DNA from: Pyrodictium sp.
GTDB taxonomy: Archaea; Thermoproteota; Thermoprotei_A; Sulfolobales; Pyrodictiaceae
NCBI GenBank assembly: GCA_013540595.1
Contig: JABXKE010000002.1
Span: 806,050 to 870,049, forward strand
DNA length: 64,000 bases
Direction of reading: 5' to 3'
The position numbers and the translations under genes are program-made. Position 1 is the first letter of the stretch. Each line of letters starts with the position of its first letter. Positions 17,083 through 25,714 of this stretch are shown here, one piece after another. The notes beneath the pieces were generated by a model, which worked only from the letters and a program-made list of their open reading frames with translations, did not search any database and was not told where the DNA came from.

Positions 17083-17751
17083 ATGGAAAAGCTAGGTGCG
17101 CTTATAGAGCTCATACGGTTACATAACCTCTTAGTAGCAGCATTAACTACACTAATAGGCTACACTGCGGTTTCTGTCTATAGTTCCACTTCATTGTTCG
17201 ATTATCCTTATACGCTCTACGTTGTGCTCGTAGTTGTACTTGTCGCGGCTGGAGGATATGTTATAAATGACTACTATGATATTGATACAGACAGGCTCGT
17301 AAAACCTTGGCGACCAATACCATCGGGGAGGATTTCCCGTAAACAAGCGCTCATTATGGCTTGGGTATTATTCTTATCAGGTATAATGCTCTCCTTCGTA
17401 TTAGACCTTGTCATCTTTATATTCACAGTCGTTAATGCTCTCTTAGTGTATGAGTATTCGAGATGGATAAAGAGAACGGGGTTTCCAGGCAACCTAGTTG
17501 TTGCATTAAACTCTTCTGCTACAATACTAATGGGTGTGTTAGCTAAATCATTACTACTTAAAATAGAAATCCCCATTGTTACGTTAATACCTGCAGTAAT
17601 AAGCTTCTTACTCGTCTTAGGAAGAGAAATAGTTAAAGGAATAGAGGATTATTATGGCGATAAAGAGTCTTGTTACCTAACTATTCCAGTATCATTGGGT
17701 GTATGCAAAGCATCAAAGACTTTGCTCACATTCTCCTACGCCATGCCCTAA
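17083..17751 (+). CDS. UbiA prenyltransferase (DGGGP synthase-like), C-terminally short
   Basis: Membrane prenyltransferase of the UbiA family, best match to digeranylgeranylglyceryl phosphate synthase of archaeal lipid synthesis. Seen: INDYYDIDTDRLVKPWRP (first Asp-rich Mg/diphosphate motif, followed by the typical RPIPSG) and KGIEDYYGDKESCYLTIP (second Asp-rich motif). From ATG 17083 it has about 222 aa, whereas the family usually has about 280; the last two or three helices are missing. The frame stops inside the convergent racemase gene, with a 26-base overlap. It may be truncated by a rearrangement. The frame upstream to 16993 is not family-like. Confidence 0.75.
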   Translation: MEKLGALIELIRLHNLLVAALTTLIGYTAVSVYSSTSLFDYPYTLYVVLVVVLVAAGGYVINDYYDIDTDRLVKPWRPIPSGRISRKQALIMAWVLFLSGIMLSFVLDLVIFIFTVVNALLVYEYSRWIKRTGFPGNLVVALNSSATILMGVLAKSLLLKIEIPIVTLIPAVISFLLVLGREIVKGIEDYYGDKESCYLTIPVSLGVCKASKTLLTFSYAMP

Positions 17752-18391
17752 GCTTGATAAGTGCTTCCAGAGTCTTTATAGCAGCACCTGCAGGATCTAC
17801 AACAGGGCGCCCAATCTCTTTACTAAGCTTCTCTGCTAATCCCGCAAACCCTGTGCACCCAAGCACAATTACTTGGGCTCCCTTCTCTATTGCTCTGCGA
17901 GAAGCCTTTACAAGCTCTCTTAGTGTGTGATCTAAATCCTTATCAATATCAAGAACCCCTACTTCCGTACCCTCAATAGCGACTACCCTATCGATGAAGC
18001 CTATGGTTTTCACGCGATCCTCTATCATCCACAGCCCTTCAGTGCCAGCTGTAACTATTCCTATTTTGTCGGTTATGATAGAAGCTAGAGCCAACGAAGA
18101 CTCACAGGGACCCACTACAGGCTTATCTAGTAGCCCTTTTAGAAGGTCTACACCAGGATCCAGGAAACAGTTCACTATGAACCCGTCGTAGTCGTTCTTG
18201 AACTCTAACACTCTCTTCACAACAAGTGGTATCACCTCAGCATGTGCTTCAGGAGTTTCAACACTGGGAGGCCCTTCTGGCAGTGATACTACATCTATGA
18301 CTGTTTCTGGCGAGGCAAAACTCTGATAAATCTCCCTATCCTTTTCATCCCATGTAGAGTGACCTACAGGATTGACAACAAGCACCCTCAT
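17726..18391 (-). CDS. Asp/Glu/hydantoin racemase family protein
   Basis: 221 aa of PF01177. Two catalytic cysteines of the pseudo-symmetric fold are visible: FIVNCFLDPG in the first half and VLGCTGFAG in the second, with GPCESS and VDPAGAAIK also typical of hydantoin or Asp/Glu racemases. The ATG overlaps the TGA of the DUF917 gene as ATGA, so the two are translated together. Probable racemisation of an amino-acid derivative; the exact substrate is not evident. Its 3' end overlaps the short prenyltransferase gene. Confidence 0.8.
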   Translation of the reverse strand: MRVLVVNPVGHSTWDEKDREIYQSFASPETVIDVVSLPEGPPSVETPEAHAEVIPLVVKRVLEFKNDYDGFIVNCFLDPGVDLLKGLLDKPVVGPCESSLALASIITDKIGIVTAGTEGLWMIEDRVKTIGFIDRVVAIEGTEVGVLDIDKDLDHTLRELVKASRRAIEKGAQVIVLGCTGFAGLAEKLSKEIGRPVVDPAGAAIKTLEALIKLRAWRRRM

Positions 18392-19494
18392 GCAATACCA
18401 TGCCTCTGAACCAGTTCTTCTACTGGAACATAGTCATAATCGAAGCCAAAGTGCCTAGGGCCAAATAGTTCTAGCCCCTTTCTAGTCCTCCAGACTTCTG
18501 GTGCACGCGCCGCTATAACATGCACCTTGTATCCCTCTCGTAAATCACTATTTGTTATAGGTTCACCGTCATCTAGAACAAATGATATCAAGTCGGGAGG
18601 CATAACTATTGGCTTATCATCTAACCATGCCATGATGTGCTCGTTCTTGATCCAAGTCCTAAGCTTGTGGCCTTCCCATCTACCTACTCCTCTGACTTCT
18701 GTTTCACCGACAAGGAACCCTTTCTCATCGCGCCACTCATACTTTTCCACAGTTCCCTCAAAAATCTTCCAGCCACCAAGGACCCTAACTATAGCCTCAA
18801 CAGGATCTTTGCCCTCTTCACGTGCTTCATATACCTCCTTCCCAAGCCTGTATGCTAAACTGATGGTGTCTCTTACAATGGCCTTAGCGGCTCTTTCTTT
18901 ATCTAGTGGAGTATCAACTACAGCAGCAGACTTGCCGTCAAGTACAGACAGGTATCTTGCAATAGCCTCGTAGTCATCAATGTCACTGTACTCTCTGACA
19001 ATGACTATGTTTCCGGTGGAGGTAACTATGACAGATGGATACATTGGTATATCGTACACGTGCACAGTACACTGGTGAAGTTCTGGTGCAGCTCTTCCAA
19101 GAAGATCACCGTCAACAACAGGCAAACCAACCTTAGCGGCCACGTATAAAGGCACAGCAGTATTCAAGCCACCCATCTCTGTCGCCAAAACAGCAGAAAC
19201 TCGTCCACCAAGCATCTTATTCATTTCCTCAAAGGCTCTCTTAATGGGCTCCTCAATCCTTACAGCCTTTTTAGGCTCTGCGCCTGGCGCTATAGTGCCC
19301 ACAAAATAGGGGACAACAATTATGGCGTCCTCACTGAGCTCATCAACCTTAACAATGTCAATTTTGCCTCTAAGAGTCAAAGCCTCCTCAAGTAGTCTAA
19401 GTCCTTCACGGGGGTCCCCTCCACCACCAGTACCCAGAATAGTTGCCCCCAACACAAAGTACTTCAAGTCATCTCTATTCTTTAGTGAAAACAT
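18388..19494 (-). CDS. DUF917 family protein (S-methyl thiohydantoin desulfurase-like)
   Basis: About 368 aa of the DUF917 family, commonly encoded next to hydantoinase/racemase genes. Seen: ATILGTGGGGDPREGL near the N-terminus, VATEMGGLNTAVPL, VDGDLLGRAAPELHQ, and the C-terminal WIKNEHIMAW with PDLISFV...GEPITNSDL. ATG 19494 is chosen over the longer frame (19527) because GGTGG lies 5 bases upstream. Operon with the racemase; divergent from the oligopeptide ABC transporter, suggesting joint use on peptide-derived cyclic compounds. Confidence 0.82.
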   Translation of the reverse strand: MFSLKNRDDLKYFVLGATILGTGGGGDPREGLRLLEEALTLRGKIDIVKVDELSEDAIIVVPYFVGTIAPGAEPKKAVRIEEPIKRAFEEMNKMLGGRVSAVLATEMGGLNTAVPLYVAAKVGLPVVDGDLLGRAAPELHQCTVHVYDIPMYPSVIVTSTGNIVIVREYSDIDDYEAIARYLSVLDGKSAAVVDTPLDKERAAKAIVRDTISLAYRLGKEVYEAREEGKDPVEAIVRVLGGWKIFEGTVEKYEWRDEKGFLVGETEVRGVGRWEGHKLRTWIKNEHIMAWLDDKPIVMPPDLISFVLDDGEPITNSDLREGYKVHVIAARAPEVWRTRKGLELFGPRHFGFDYDYVPVEELVQRHGIA

Positions 19495-19527
19495 AATTCC
19501 ACCGGAAACACTAACAGCTAAGCCCAC

Positions 19528-19537
19528 AAAATTTAAT
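19528..19537 (-). promoter_or_regulatory. TATA box of the DUF917-racemase operon
   Basis: Reads GATTAAATTT on the minus strand, about 34 bases before ATG 19494, an ideal A-box distance for a short leader. Confidence 0.5.
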
Positions 19538-19655
19538 CGTATCTCTCAATGCAGAACACGAAGATAGGAATAAGGCACCTTTTAAGAGACAAATAATAAA
19601 GCCATAATACCTGTAATATTCACCACATATTCTTCTTTGTAGTGAGAAATTAGGG

Positions 19656-19674
19656 TCATACTATCGCAGTATGA
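19656..19674. promoter_or_regulatory. Inverted repeat between divergent peptide operons
   Basis: Perfect dyad TCATACT-5 bases-AGTATGA lying between the promoters of the DUF917 operon and the ABC transporter operon. Its symmetry and place suit an operator for a dimeric regulator, but no regulator gene is nearby and a chance hairpin is possible. Confidence 0.35.
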
Positions 19675-19712
19675 GCTAGAATTATAAAGTCTGTACCGAA
19701 AACCCCAACAAT

Positions 19713-19725
19713 AAAAATTTAAATC
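19713..19725 (+). promoter_or_regulatory. TATA box of the oligopeptide transporter operon
   Basis: AAAAATTTAAATC, about 70 bases before ATG 19792; a second candidate, ATTATAAAG, lies at 19681-19689. Confidence 0.5.
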
Positions 19726-19791
19726 AAGAGCTATTTATTCCCACTCTTCTCCCGGGCAAAAATTAAGGTATTAATCTAAGAGGTGCGAAAC

Positions 19792-21573
19792 ATGTCTTAT
19801 CAGCGCTTAAGGGGTGTATCAAAAACCACGACCATAATATTATCAATCGTAGTAGTCTTAGTAGTAGTTGGAGCCATAATATACATGACGCGTACCTCTA
19901 AGCCCACAGAAGCCACGCCAACTCAGACACCGCCGTCATCCACGCAACCCCCATCCCCAGCTAAAACAACAGCAGCGTCATCAGCTCCTTCTTCGCCATC
20001 GCCGACGACAGCGTCTACTGCAAAGAAAAAGACAATAGTAATCTATGCTTCTCTCTCAGAGATGACTGGTGCAGACCCCAGCACGGAATTCTCAAACTCT
20101 ATTCTGTGGATGTGCCTTGTCTACGAACCTCTACTCTGGTATGACCCACTTAAAGACGAGTTTATACCAGCACTAGCAGTGAAATGGGAAAGTAATGAGA
20201 ACGGTACTATCTGGACTTTCTATCTAAGAAAAGGCGTTAAATTCCACGATGGAACACCGCTGACAGCAGAAGCAGTGAAGGCCAGTATTGAAAGAACAAT
20301 AGCTCTAGGTCAAGGTGCGGCATTTATATGGGATCCAGTCGAGAAGATTGAAGTTATAGACGACTATACGATAAGATTCTACTTGAAATACCCAGCAGCC
20401 CTCGATAAGATAGCTGCTTCCGCGTATGGAGCCTGGATCTTTAGCCCAAAAATAGTGGAATATGCTGGTGCTAAAAACCTTACAGATCCCAAGGTGGCAG
20501 AGTGGTTTAATGCTGGTCATGATGCTGGTTCTGGGCCATACAAGCTTGTAAAGTGGGATCCAGAAAATGAGGTTGTACTTGAAAAGAATCCTGACTGGTG
20601 GGGTTGGAAGCTTAAGGATTACCCGTTGGCTTCGCCAAATGCTCCAGACGTATTTATCGTGAAGATAGTTAAAGATGCCGTGACGCAGGAGAGGCTGCTA
20701 CTAACTGGCGATATCCACATAGCTCAGTATGTGCCTCTTGAAGATGTAGAAAAGCTCAAGAATAACCCTAATGTACAAGTTGTCATTAAGCCAAGCTTCC
20801 AGAACCTATTAATGCTAATAAACACTAAGAAGCCGCCGTTAGACAATGTGCTTGTACGGCGGGCAATTGCTCACGCAATACCCTATGAGGACATAGTGAA
20901 GATTGCACGTGCAGGCTTAGCCAGAGTAGCAAGCGGGCCAATACCGTATGGCATGTGGGGACACTTCGAGGATCTACGCTACGAATACAACATAACTCTA
21001 GCCAAGGAGTTGCTTGCTAAGGCAGGATACCCAAACGGCATTGATAGAACTCTCCTCCTTGTCTATACTGCTGGCGATATCTACGAGAAGAGAACAGCTG
21101 AAGTGATAAAGGCTAGCCTAGCAAAGATCGGGATAAAAGTCGAGATTAGGCCTATGAGCTGGGAGGAGCAGTGGTCGCTGGCTCAGAGTGGATGGGAGAA
21201 TCCTGAAGCCGCACAGGACCTCTTTATATTCTACTGGTGGCCAACATACATAACGCCATTCGACTTCCTATACAACATGTTCCACAGTGATAGCAAGATA
21301 TTCAACTTATGCTACTATGAGAACCCAGAATTCAATAAGTTAATCGAAGAGGCGGTAACCCTAGAGGCTTCTAACAGAGAGAAGGCCCTCGAACTATATC
21401 ACAAAGCCCAGAAGATACTTTATGAAGATGTGCCAGCAATACCCCTCTGGGACTCCATGGATATAAGAGTGGCAGTTAAGGGTATAGGGAACCTAGACAA
21501 GGCCATTAACCCAGCATACCCAACAGTAATATTCGCACAAGTATTAGATGTCAGCGGCCTCCAGCAAGGCTAA
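19792..21573 (+). CDS. Oligopeptide ABC transporter substrate-binding protein
   Basis: Family 5 extracellular solute-binding protein (OppA/DppA type), about 593 aa. The N-terminus MSYQRLRGVSKTTTIILS with one hydrophobic helix is a class III (prepilin-like) signal, as known for crenarchaeal binding proteins, followed by a Ser/Thr/Pro-rich linker to about residue 80. The body has LVYEPLLWYDP, the family signature WTFYLRKGVKFHDGTPLTAEAV, GSGPYKLVKWDP and LLINTKKPPLDNVLVRRAIAHAI. ATG 19792 has GAGGTG 6 bases upstream; GTG 19783 is part of that site. A 135-base gap containing a short T run separates it from the permease genes, which may lower their expression relative to this gene. Confidence 0.9.
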   Translation: MSYQRLRGVSKTTTIILSIVVVLVVVGAIIYMTRTSKPTEATPTQTPPSSTQPPSPAKTTAASSAPSSPSPTTASTAKKKTIVIYASLSEMTGADPSTEFSNSILWMCLVYEPLLWYDPLKDEFIPALAVKWESNENGTIWTFYLRKGVKFHDGTPLTAEAVKASIERTIALGQGAAFIWDPVEKIEVIDDYTIRFYLKYPAALDKIAASAYGAWIFSPKIVEYAGAKNLTDPKVAEWFNAGHDAGSGPYKLVKWDPENEVVLEKNPDWWGWKLKDYPLASPNAPDVFIVKIVKDAVTQERLLLTGDIHIAQYVPLEDVEKLKNNPNVQVVIKPSFQNLLMLINTKKPPLDNVLVRRAIAHAIPYEDIVKIARAGLARVASGPIPYGMWGHFEDLRYEYNITLAKELLAKAGYPNGIDRTLLLVYTAGDIYEKRTAEVIKASLAKIGIKVEIRPMSWEEQWSLAQSGWENPEAAQDLFIFYWWPTYITPFDFLYNMFHSDSKIFNLCYYENPEFNKLIEEAVTLEASNREKALELYHKAQKILYEDVPAIPLWDSMDIRVAVKGIGNLDKAINPAYPTVIFAQVLDVSGLQQG

Positions 21574-21708
21574 GAAGTGAGATAATGCACCCAAACCGGC
21601 TCCTCCTGTTTTTGGCTTAACAATGTGCTACCATAACTCTCCTACAAAGACTTTCCATGAAACTATGTCGTAGCAAGTGATAGTGTTTAGGGGGTGACGA
21701 ACGGCTAG

Positions 21709-22731
21709 ATGCCAGTGAGTAAGGAGTACATTATTAAGAGATTGTTATTATTAGTACTAGTTGTCTTCGGCGTTCTCATAATAACATTTGTAATCACACG
21801 TATCATACCTGCACACCCTGAGCTCCTATGGGCGGGTTCTCATCCTACTGAGGAGCAGCTTGAAAAGGCTAGAAGACAGCTTCACTTAGACAAGCCCATC
21901 TATGTGCAATTGTACTATTACCTCACAGACTTCATTAAAGGCAATTGGGGTGTTTCGTGGAGAACTAAGCACCCTGTACTCAAGGATATAGCTACAGCAC
22001 TTCCTGCAACACTTGAACTTGTCATAGTAGCATTCATCATGGCCATCATTATAGGTGTCCCCCTAGGCGCTCTAGCAGCGTTAAAGAGAGAGACATGGGT
22101 AGACCATGTAGTCAGAGTAGTGTCTGTTCTTGGTGCATCTGTTCCAGTATTCTGGCTAGCACTCATACTCCAGCTAGTACTCAGTAGCTGGCTTGGCTTG
22201 CTTCCCGGAGCTAAGAGAGTAGATGAATACGTCGTTATTGAGACCGGCTTCAAGCCTATAACTGGCTTCATACTATTTGATAGTCTTATACAGGGCAACT
22301 TTGCCGTATTTACTAACGCCTTAAAACACATCATATTGCCTGCATTTGTACTCTCAATGTACCCATTCGGTCTAAGTGCCAGGATGACAAGAGCCGTCAT
22401 GTCTGAGGTCTTAAACGAGCAACATACTAGGAGTGCACTAGCCTGGGGGCTACCGAAAAGAGTAGTAATCTACAAGTATGCATTAAAGAACGCATTAGCA
22501 CCAGTAATAGCGTCACTAGGCCTCTCTTTTGGATACACAATCATAGGTGCTTTCATGGTTGAACTCGTATTTGTATGGCCTGGATTAGGGCTCTATGCAG
22601 CAATGGCTCTCCTAAGCTATGACTACCCAGCTGTTATTGGCTGTGTTATCGTTGTAGCCCTAATCTATACAGTCATAAACATGATAGTAGACATAGTCCA
22701 CTCAATGATAGACCCTAGGGTGAAACTGTAA
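21709..22731 (+). CDS. Oligopeptide ABC transporter permease (DppB type)
   Basis: 340 aa with six transmembrane helices, first permease of the peptide importer. Typical stretches: RLLLLVLVVFGVLIITFVITRIIPAHP at the N-terminus, FIKGNWGVSW, and the EAA cytoplasmic loop around RSALAWGLPKRVVIYKYALKNALAP that contacts the ATPases. The stop TAA shares one base with the ATG of the next permease. The ATG is preceded by GGGGGTGA at longer than usual spacing. Confidence 0.92.
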   Translation: MPVSKEYIIKRLLLLVLVVFGVLIITFVITRIIPAHPELLWAGSHPTEEQLEKARRQLHLDKPIYVQLYYYLTDFIKGNWGVSWRTKHPVLKDIATALPATLELVIVAFIMAIIIGVPLGALAALKRETWVDHVVRVVSVLGASVPVFWLALILQLVLSSWLGLLPGAKRVDEYVVIETGFKPITGFILFDSLIQGNFAVFTNALKHIILPAFVLSMYPFGLSARMTRAVMSEVLNEQHTRSALAWGLPKRVVIYKYALKNALAPVIASLGLSFGYTIIGAFMVELVFVWPGLGLYAAMALLSYDYPAVIGCVIVVALIYTVINMIVDIVHSMIDPRVKL

Positions 22732-23612
22732 TGGCTCTTGAAGACTTCAAGATCATACTTAGCCTCATAAAGCAGAACCCAGTATCGCTTACTGGTTTAG
22801 TCATTGTTGCCGGATTCATCGTTGTCGGTGTTCTCGCCCCCTACATTCTACCCTACCCCGAGGATGCCTGGGGAGAAGTATACCATTTAGAGAAGAGGTT
22901 TTTGCCACCAAGCCTTGAACACCCCTTTGGAACAGACGATATGGGCCGTGACGTTTTTAGTAGAGTCTTGCTAGGGGCAAGGTTTTCCCTCATAATAGCT
23001 GTTGGAGTAGTAGGATTAGCTCTACTCATAGGAGTACCGATGGGACTTATAGCAGGCTATCTTGGAGGCAGAGTAGGCACTATACTAATGAGAATTACAG
23101 ATATGTTCCTGGCCTTCCCTCCATTACTACTAGCTATAGCGCTTGCAGCAACGCTAGGAAGGGGTCTTGTAAACACTATAATAGCTCTTGCAATAAGTTG
23201 GTGGCCATGGTATGCTAGGCTTGTCTATGTGCAAGTCAATTCCATAAAGTCTCTACCCTACGTAGATGCAGCAAAGATCATTGGATTGAGCCCGTTAGCA
23301 ATAATGTTTAAGCACGTTCTACCAAACGCCTTGACCCCAGTAACAGTTCAGGCTGCACTAGATATGGGGTCAGCTATACTCGAAGCTGCAGGCTTAAGCT
23401 TTCTTGGAGTAGGAGTTAAACCTCCAACACCCGAATGGGGGCTCCTTGTAACAGAGGGCTGGAGCTCCATTAATGTCGCATGGTGGATTAGCTTGTTTCC
23501 AGGCTTAGCAATCTTGGTGACTGTATTAGGCTTCAACCTTCTAGCAGACGCTCTGCGAGAAGCCAGTGATCCACGGCTCAGAAGGATACTACTTATTAGC
23601 GGAAGGGTGTAA
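22731..23612 (+). CDS. Oligopeptide ABC transporter permease (DppC type)
   Basis: 293 aa, second permease. Seen: the N-terminal helix and the motif EHPFGTDDMGRDVFSRVLLGAR typical of DppC/OppC, LMRITDMFLAFPPLLLAIA, the EAA loop around AAKIIGLSPLAIMFKHVLPNALTP, and AAGLSFLGVGVKPPTPEWG. It overlaps dppB by one base (TAATG) and is followed after 2 bases by the first ATPase gene. Confidence 0.92.
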   Translation: MALEDFKIILSLIKQNPVSLTGLVIVAGFIVVGVLAPYILPYPEDAWGEVYHLEKRFLPPSLEHPFGTDDMGRDVFSRVLLGARFSLIIAVGVVGLALLIGVPMGLIAGYLGGRVGTILMRITDMFLAFPPLLLAIALAATLGRGLVNTIIALAISWWPWYARLVYVQVNSIKSLPYVDAAKIIGLSPLAIMFKHVLPNALTPVTVQAALDMGSAILEAAGLSFLGVGVKPPTPEWGLLVTEGWSSINVAWWISLFPGLAILVTVLGFNLLADALREASDPRLRRILLISGRV

Positions 23613-23614
23613 TA

Positions 23615-24592
23615 ATGCAGGCAAAGCCTCTTGTTGTAAGGGACTTGACTATACACTACTACACGTTGCATGGAGTAGTAAAAGCAGTTAGGGGAGTAAG
23701 CTTTGCTGTTGGCCGGGGAGAGTCGTTATGTCTTGTTGGTGAGAGCGGTAGCGGGAAATCAACTATAGGCCTAGCTGTACTAGGCGCTTTACCCAGCAAT
23801 GCCAGGGTAGTCTCTGGTAAAATATTAATTAATGGTGTTAACATACTAGAGCTAAGTGAAAAAGAGTTAGAGGAGATAAGGGGAAAAGAAATCTCAATGA
23901 TATTCCAGGATCCTGTAGCTTCTTTCAATCCCTTATTCACAATAGGCCAAGTATTATCCGACATAATAAAATACAAGCTCGGTGTTAGAGACAAGAATGA
24001 GGCAAAAAAGCTAGCATTAAAAGCCTTAAGTGAGGTAGGCCTACCCGACCCTGAGAGGATATACAATTCTTATCCTCACGAGTTAAGTGGCGGCATGCTT
24101 CAGAGAGCAGCTATAGCTGTAGCTTTAGCAACTAGGCCCAGCATACTAGTAGCAGATGAACCCACAACAATGCTCGATGTAACTTTACAAGCACAAATCC
24201 TAGACCTACTGCAAGGTCTTAGGCGTAAACTTGGCCTAGCACTGCTCTTCATTACTCACAACCTAGGCGTGGTTGCTGCCATTTGTGATAAAGTACTTGT
24301 AATATATGCAGGGTCTGTAGTTGAGTATGGACCTGTAGACGAGGTCCTCCTATCACCTTTACACCCATACACAAAACGACTAATTGAGTGTGTTCCAAGG
24401 TCAAGTGTTAAAACTAGTAGGCTCAAGTACATTCCAGGCTCACTGCCAGATCTTAGAAAGGATTATCCTGGATGCATCTTTGCGCCGCGGTGCAGTGAAG
24501 CGCTGGAAAAGTGTTCTAGAATAGCACCGAAGTTTGTTGAGGCTAAGCCAGGCCACTTTGTTGCATGTCACAAAGCCGTGAAGGCTGGGTGA
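23615..24592 (+). CDS. Oligopeptide ABC transporter ATP-binding protein (DppD type)
   Basis: 325 aa ABC ATPase. Walker A GESGSGKST, Q-loop MIFQDPVASFNP, signature LSGGMLQRAAIA, Walker B VADEPTTMLDVT, H-loop ITHNLGVVA. The H-loop normally reads ITHDL; the Asp-to-Asn change right after the His is mild but unusual. The C-terminal oligopeptide-transporter domain has four cysteines (CIFAPRC, KCSR, ACHK), a pattern that in relatives binds an Fe-S cluster. It overlaps the next gene by the four bases GTGA. Confidence 0.9.
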   Translation: MQAKPLVVRDLTIHYYTLHGVVKAVRGVSFAVGRGESLCLVGESGSGKSTIGLAVLGALPSNARVVSGKILINGVNILELSEKELEEIRGKEISMIFQDPVASFNPLFTIGQVLSDIIKYKLGVRDKNEAKKLALKALSEVGLPDPERIYNSYPHELSGGMLQRAAIAVALATRPSILVADEPTTMLDVTLQAQILDLLQGLRRKLGLALLFITHNLGVVAAICDKVLVIYAGSVVEYGPVDEVLLSPLHPYTKRLIECVPRSSVKTSRLKYIPGSLPDLRKDYPGCIFAPRCSEALEKCSRIAPKFVEAKPGHFVACHKAVKAG

Positions 24593-25575
24593 TAAAGGTG
24601 CCTCTTCTCGAGGTACACAACCTTGTAAAGTATTTCCCGCTACGTAAAGGGTTACTAGGCAGGATTGTAGGCTACGTCAAGGCTGTTGACGGGGTCTCAT
24701 TCAGCATAAGTGAAAACGAAACATTCTCTCTTGTTGGTGAGAGTGGGAGTGGGAAGACCACTATAGCTAGGTGTGTCCTTGGGCTGCTGAAGCCTACTTC
24801 GGGAAGGATAGTATTTATGGGCAAAGACATATTCAAGTTAAGCAAGGAGGAAATAAGGTGGTATAGAAGAAATGTGCAGGCCGTGTTCCAGAATCCCTTC
24901 CTCTCTCTTAACCCCCGCATGAAGGTTGAGGATATCGTTGCTGAACCGCTAAAAGTACACTATAAAGATATGTCAAAGGAGGAAATAAGAAGGCGTGTCT
25001 ATGACTTATTGGAGAAGGTCGGCCTTACAGCTGATCTCGCAAAAAGGAGCCCATACGATTTAAGTGGGGGGCAAGCACAACGTGTCGCAATAGCTCGTGC
25101 AGTAATACTGAAACCAAAACTTATCGTGTTAGATGAGCCTACTTCAGCTCTGGACGTGTCGGTTCAGGCCCAAATACTAAACCTACTCGTGGATTTGAAG
25201 AATGAACTTAAATTATCATACCTAATGATATCGCATGATCTCTCCGTAGTCAGATACATCAGTGACTGGGTAGCAGTGATGTATCTAGGCAAGATAGTTG
25301 AACTAGCCCCAGCCGAGGAGCTATTTGAAAAACCCTTACACCCCTATACACAAGCCCTCCTATCGTCTGTCCCTGAGCCTGACCCTCGAGCCATGCGTGC
25401 CAAGAAAAGGATAGTGCTCCGAGGAGAGCCGCCAAGTGCGGTCAACCCACCAGCTGGCTGCAGGCTTCACCCACGATGCCCCTATGCTAGCGAAGAATGC
25501 AAGAAGGAAGAGCCCAAGTTAGTAGAGTATGAGCGTGGCCATTGGGTTGCCTGCCACCTTTATACACACAAGTAG
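24589..25575 (+). CDS. Oligopeptide ABC transporter ATP-binding protein (DppF type)
   Basis: About 328 aa, second ABC ATPase. Walker A GESGSGKTT, Q-loop VFQNPFLSLNPR, signature LSGGQAQRVAIA, Walker B VLDEPTSALDVS, H-loop ISHDLSVV, and the C-terminal GCRLHPRCPYASEEC cysteine motif. The longest frame begins at 24565, but GTG 24589 overlapping the previous stop as GTGA is the likely start. Last gene of the transporter operon; the M29 peptidase gene has its own promoter 60 bases on. Confidence 0.92.
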   Translation: MIKVPLLEVHNLVKYFPLRKGLLGRIVGYVKAVDGVSFSISENETFSLVGESGSGKTTIARCVLGLLKPTSGRIVFMGKDIFKLSKEEIRWYRRNVQAVFQNPFLSLNPRMKVEDIVAEPLKVHYKDMSKEEIRRRVYDLLEKVGLTADLAKRSPYDLSGGQAQRVAIARAVILKPKLIVLDEPTSALDVSVQAQILNLLVDLKNELKLSYLMISHDLSVVRYISDWVAVMYLGKIVELAPAEELFEKPLHPYTQALLSSVPEPDPRAMRAKKRIVLRGEPPSAVNPPAGCRLHPRCPYASEECKKEEPKLVEYERGHWVACHLYTHK

Positions 25576-25630
25576 TAACACTACTACTTCTCACATAGTT
25601 TTCCCCGCATAGTGTTCATGTCATCCATGC

Positions 25631-25640
25631 AATATTTATT
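25631..25640 (+). promoter_or_regulatory. TATA box of the M29 peptidase gene
   Basis: AATATTTATT. Transcription would begin near 25657, downstream of the first possible GTG (25646), which favours ATG 25715 as the translation start. Confidence 0.45.
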
Positions 25641-25714
25641 AAGACGTGAAGTTAGGATATGCAGTAGGTAAATCAACTAGTCTAGGAATTAGACTATATC
25701 TGGTGTGCAAAGGT

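Noticed and set aside
24200-24320. The HNL instead of HDL H-loop in DppD as sign of an inactive ATPase
   Set aside because: The switch histidine itself is present and the rest of the site is complete; the change is mild.
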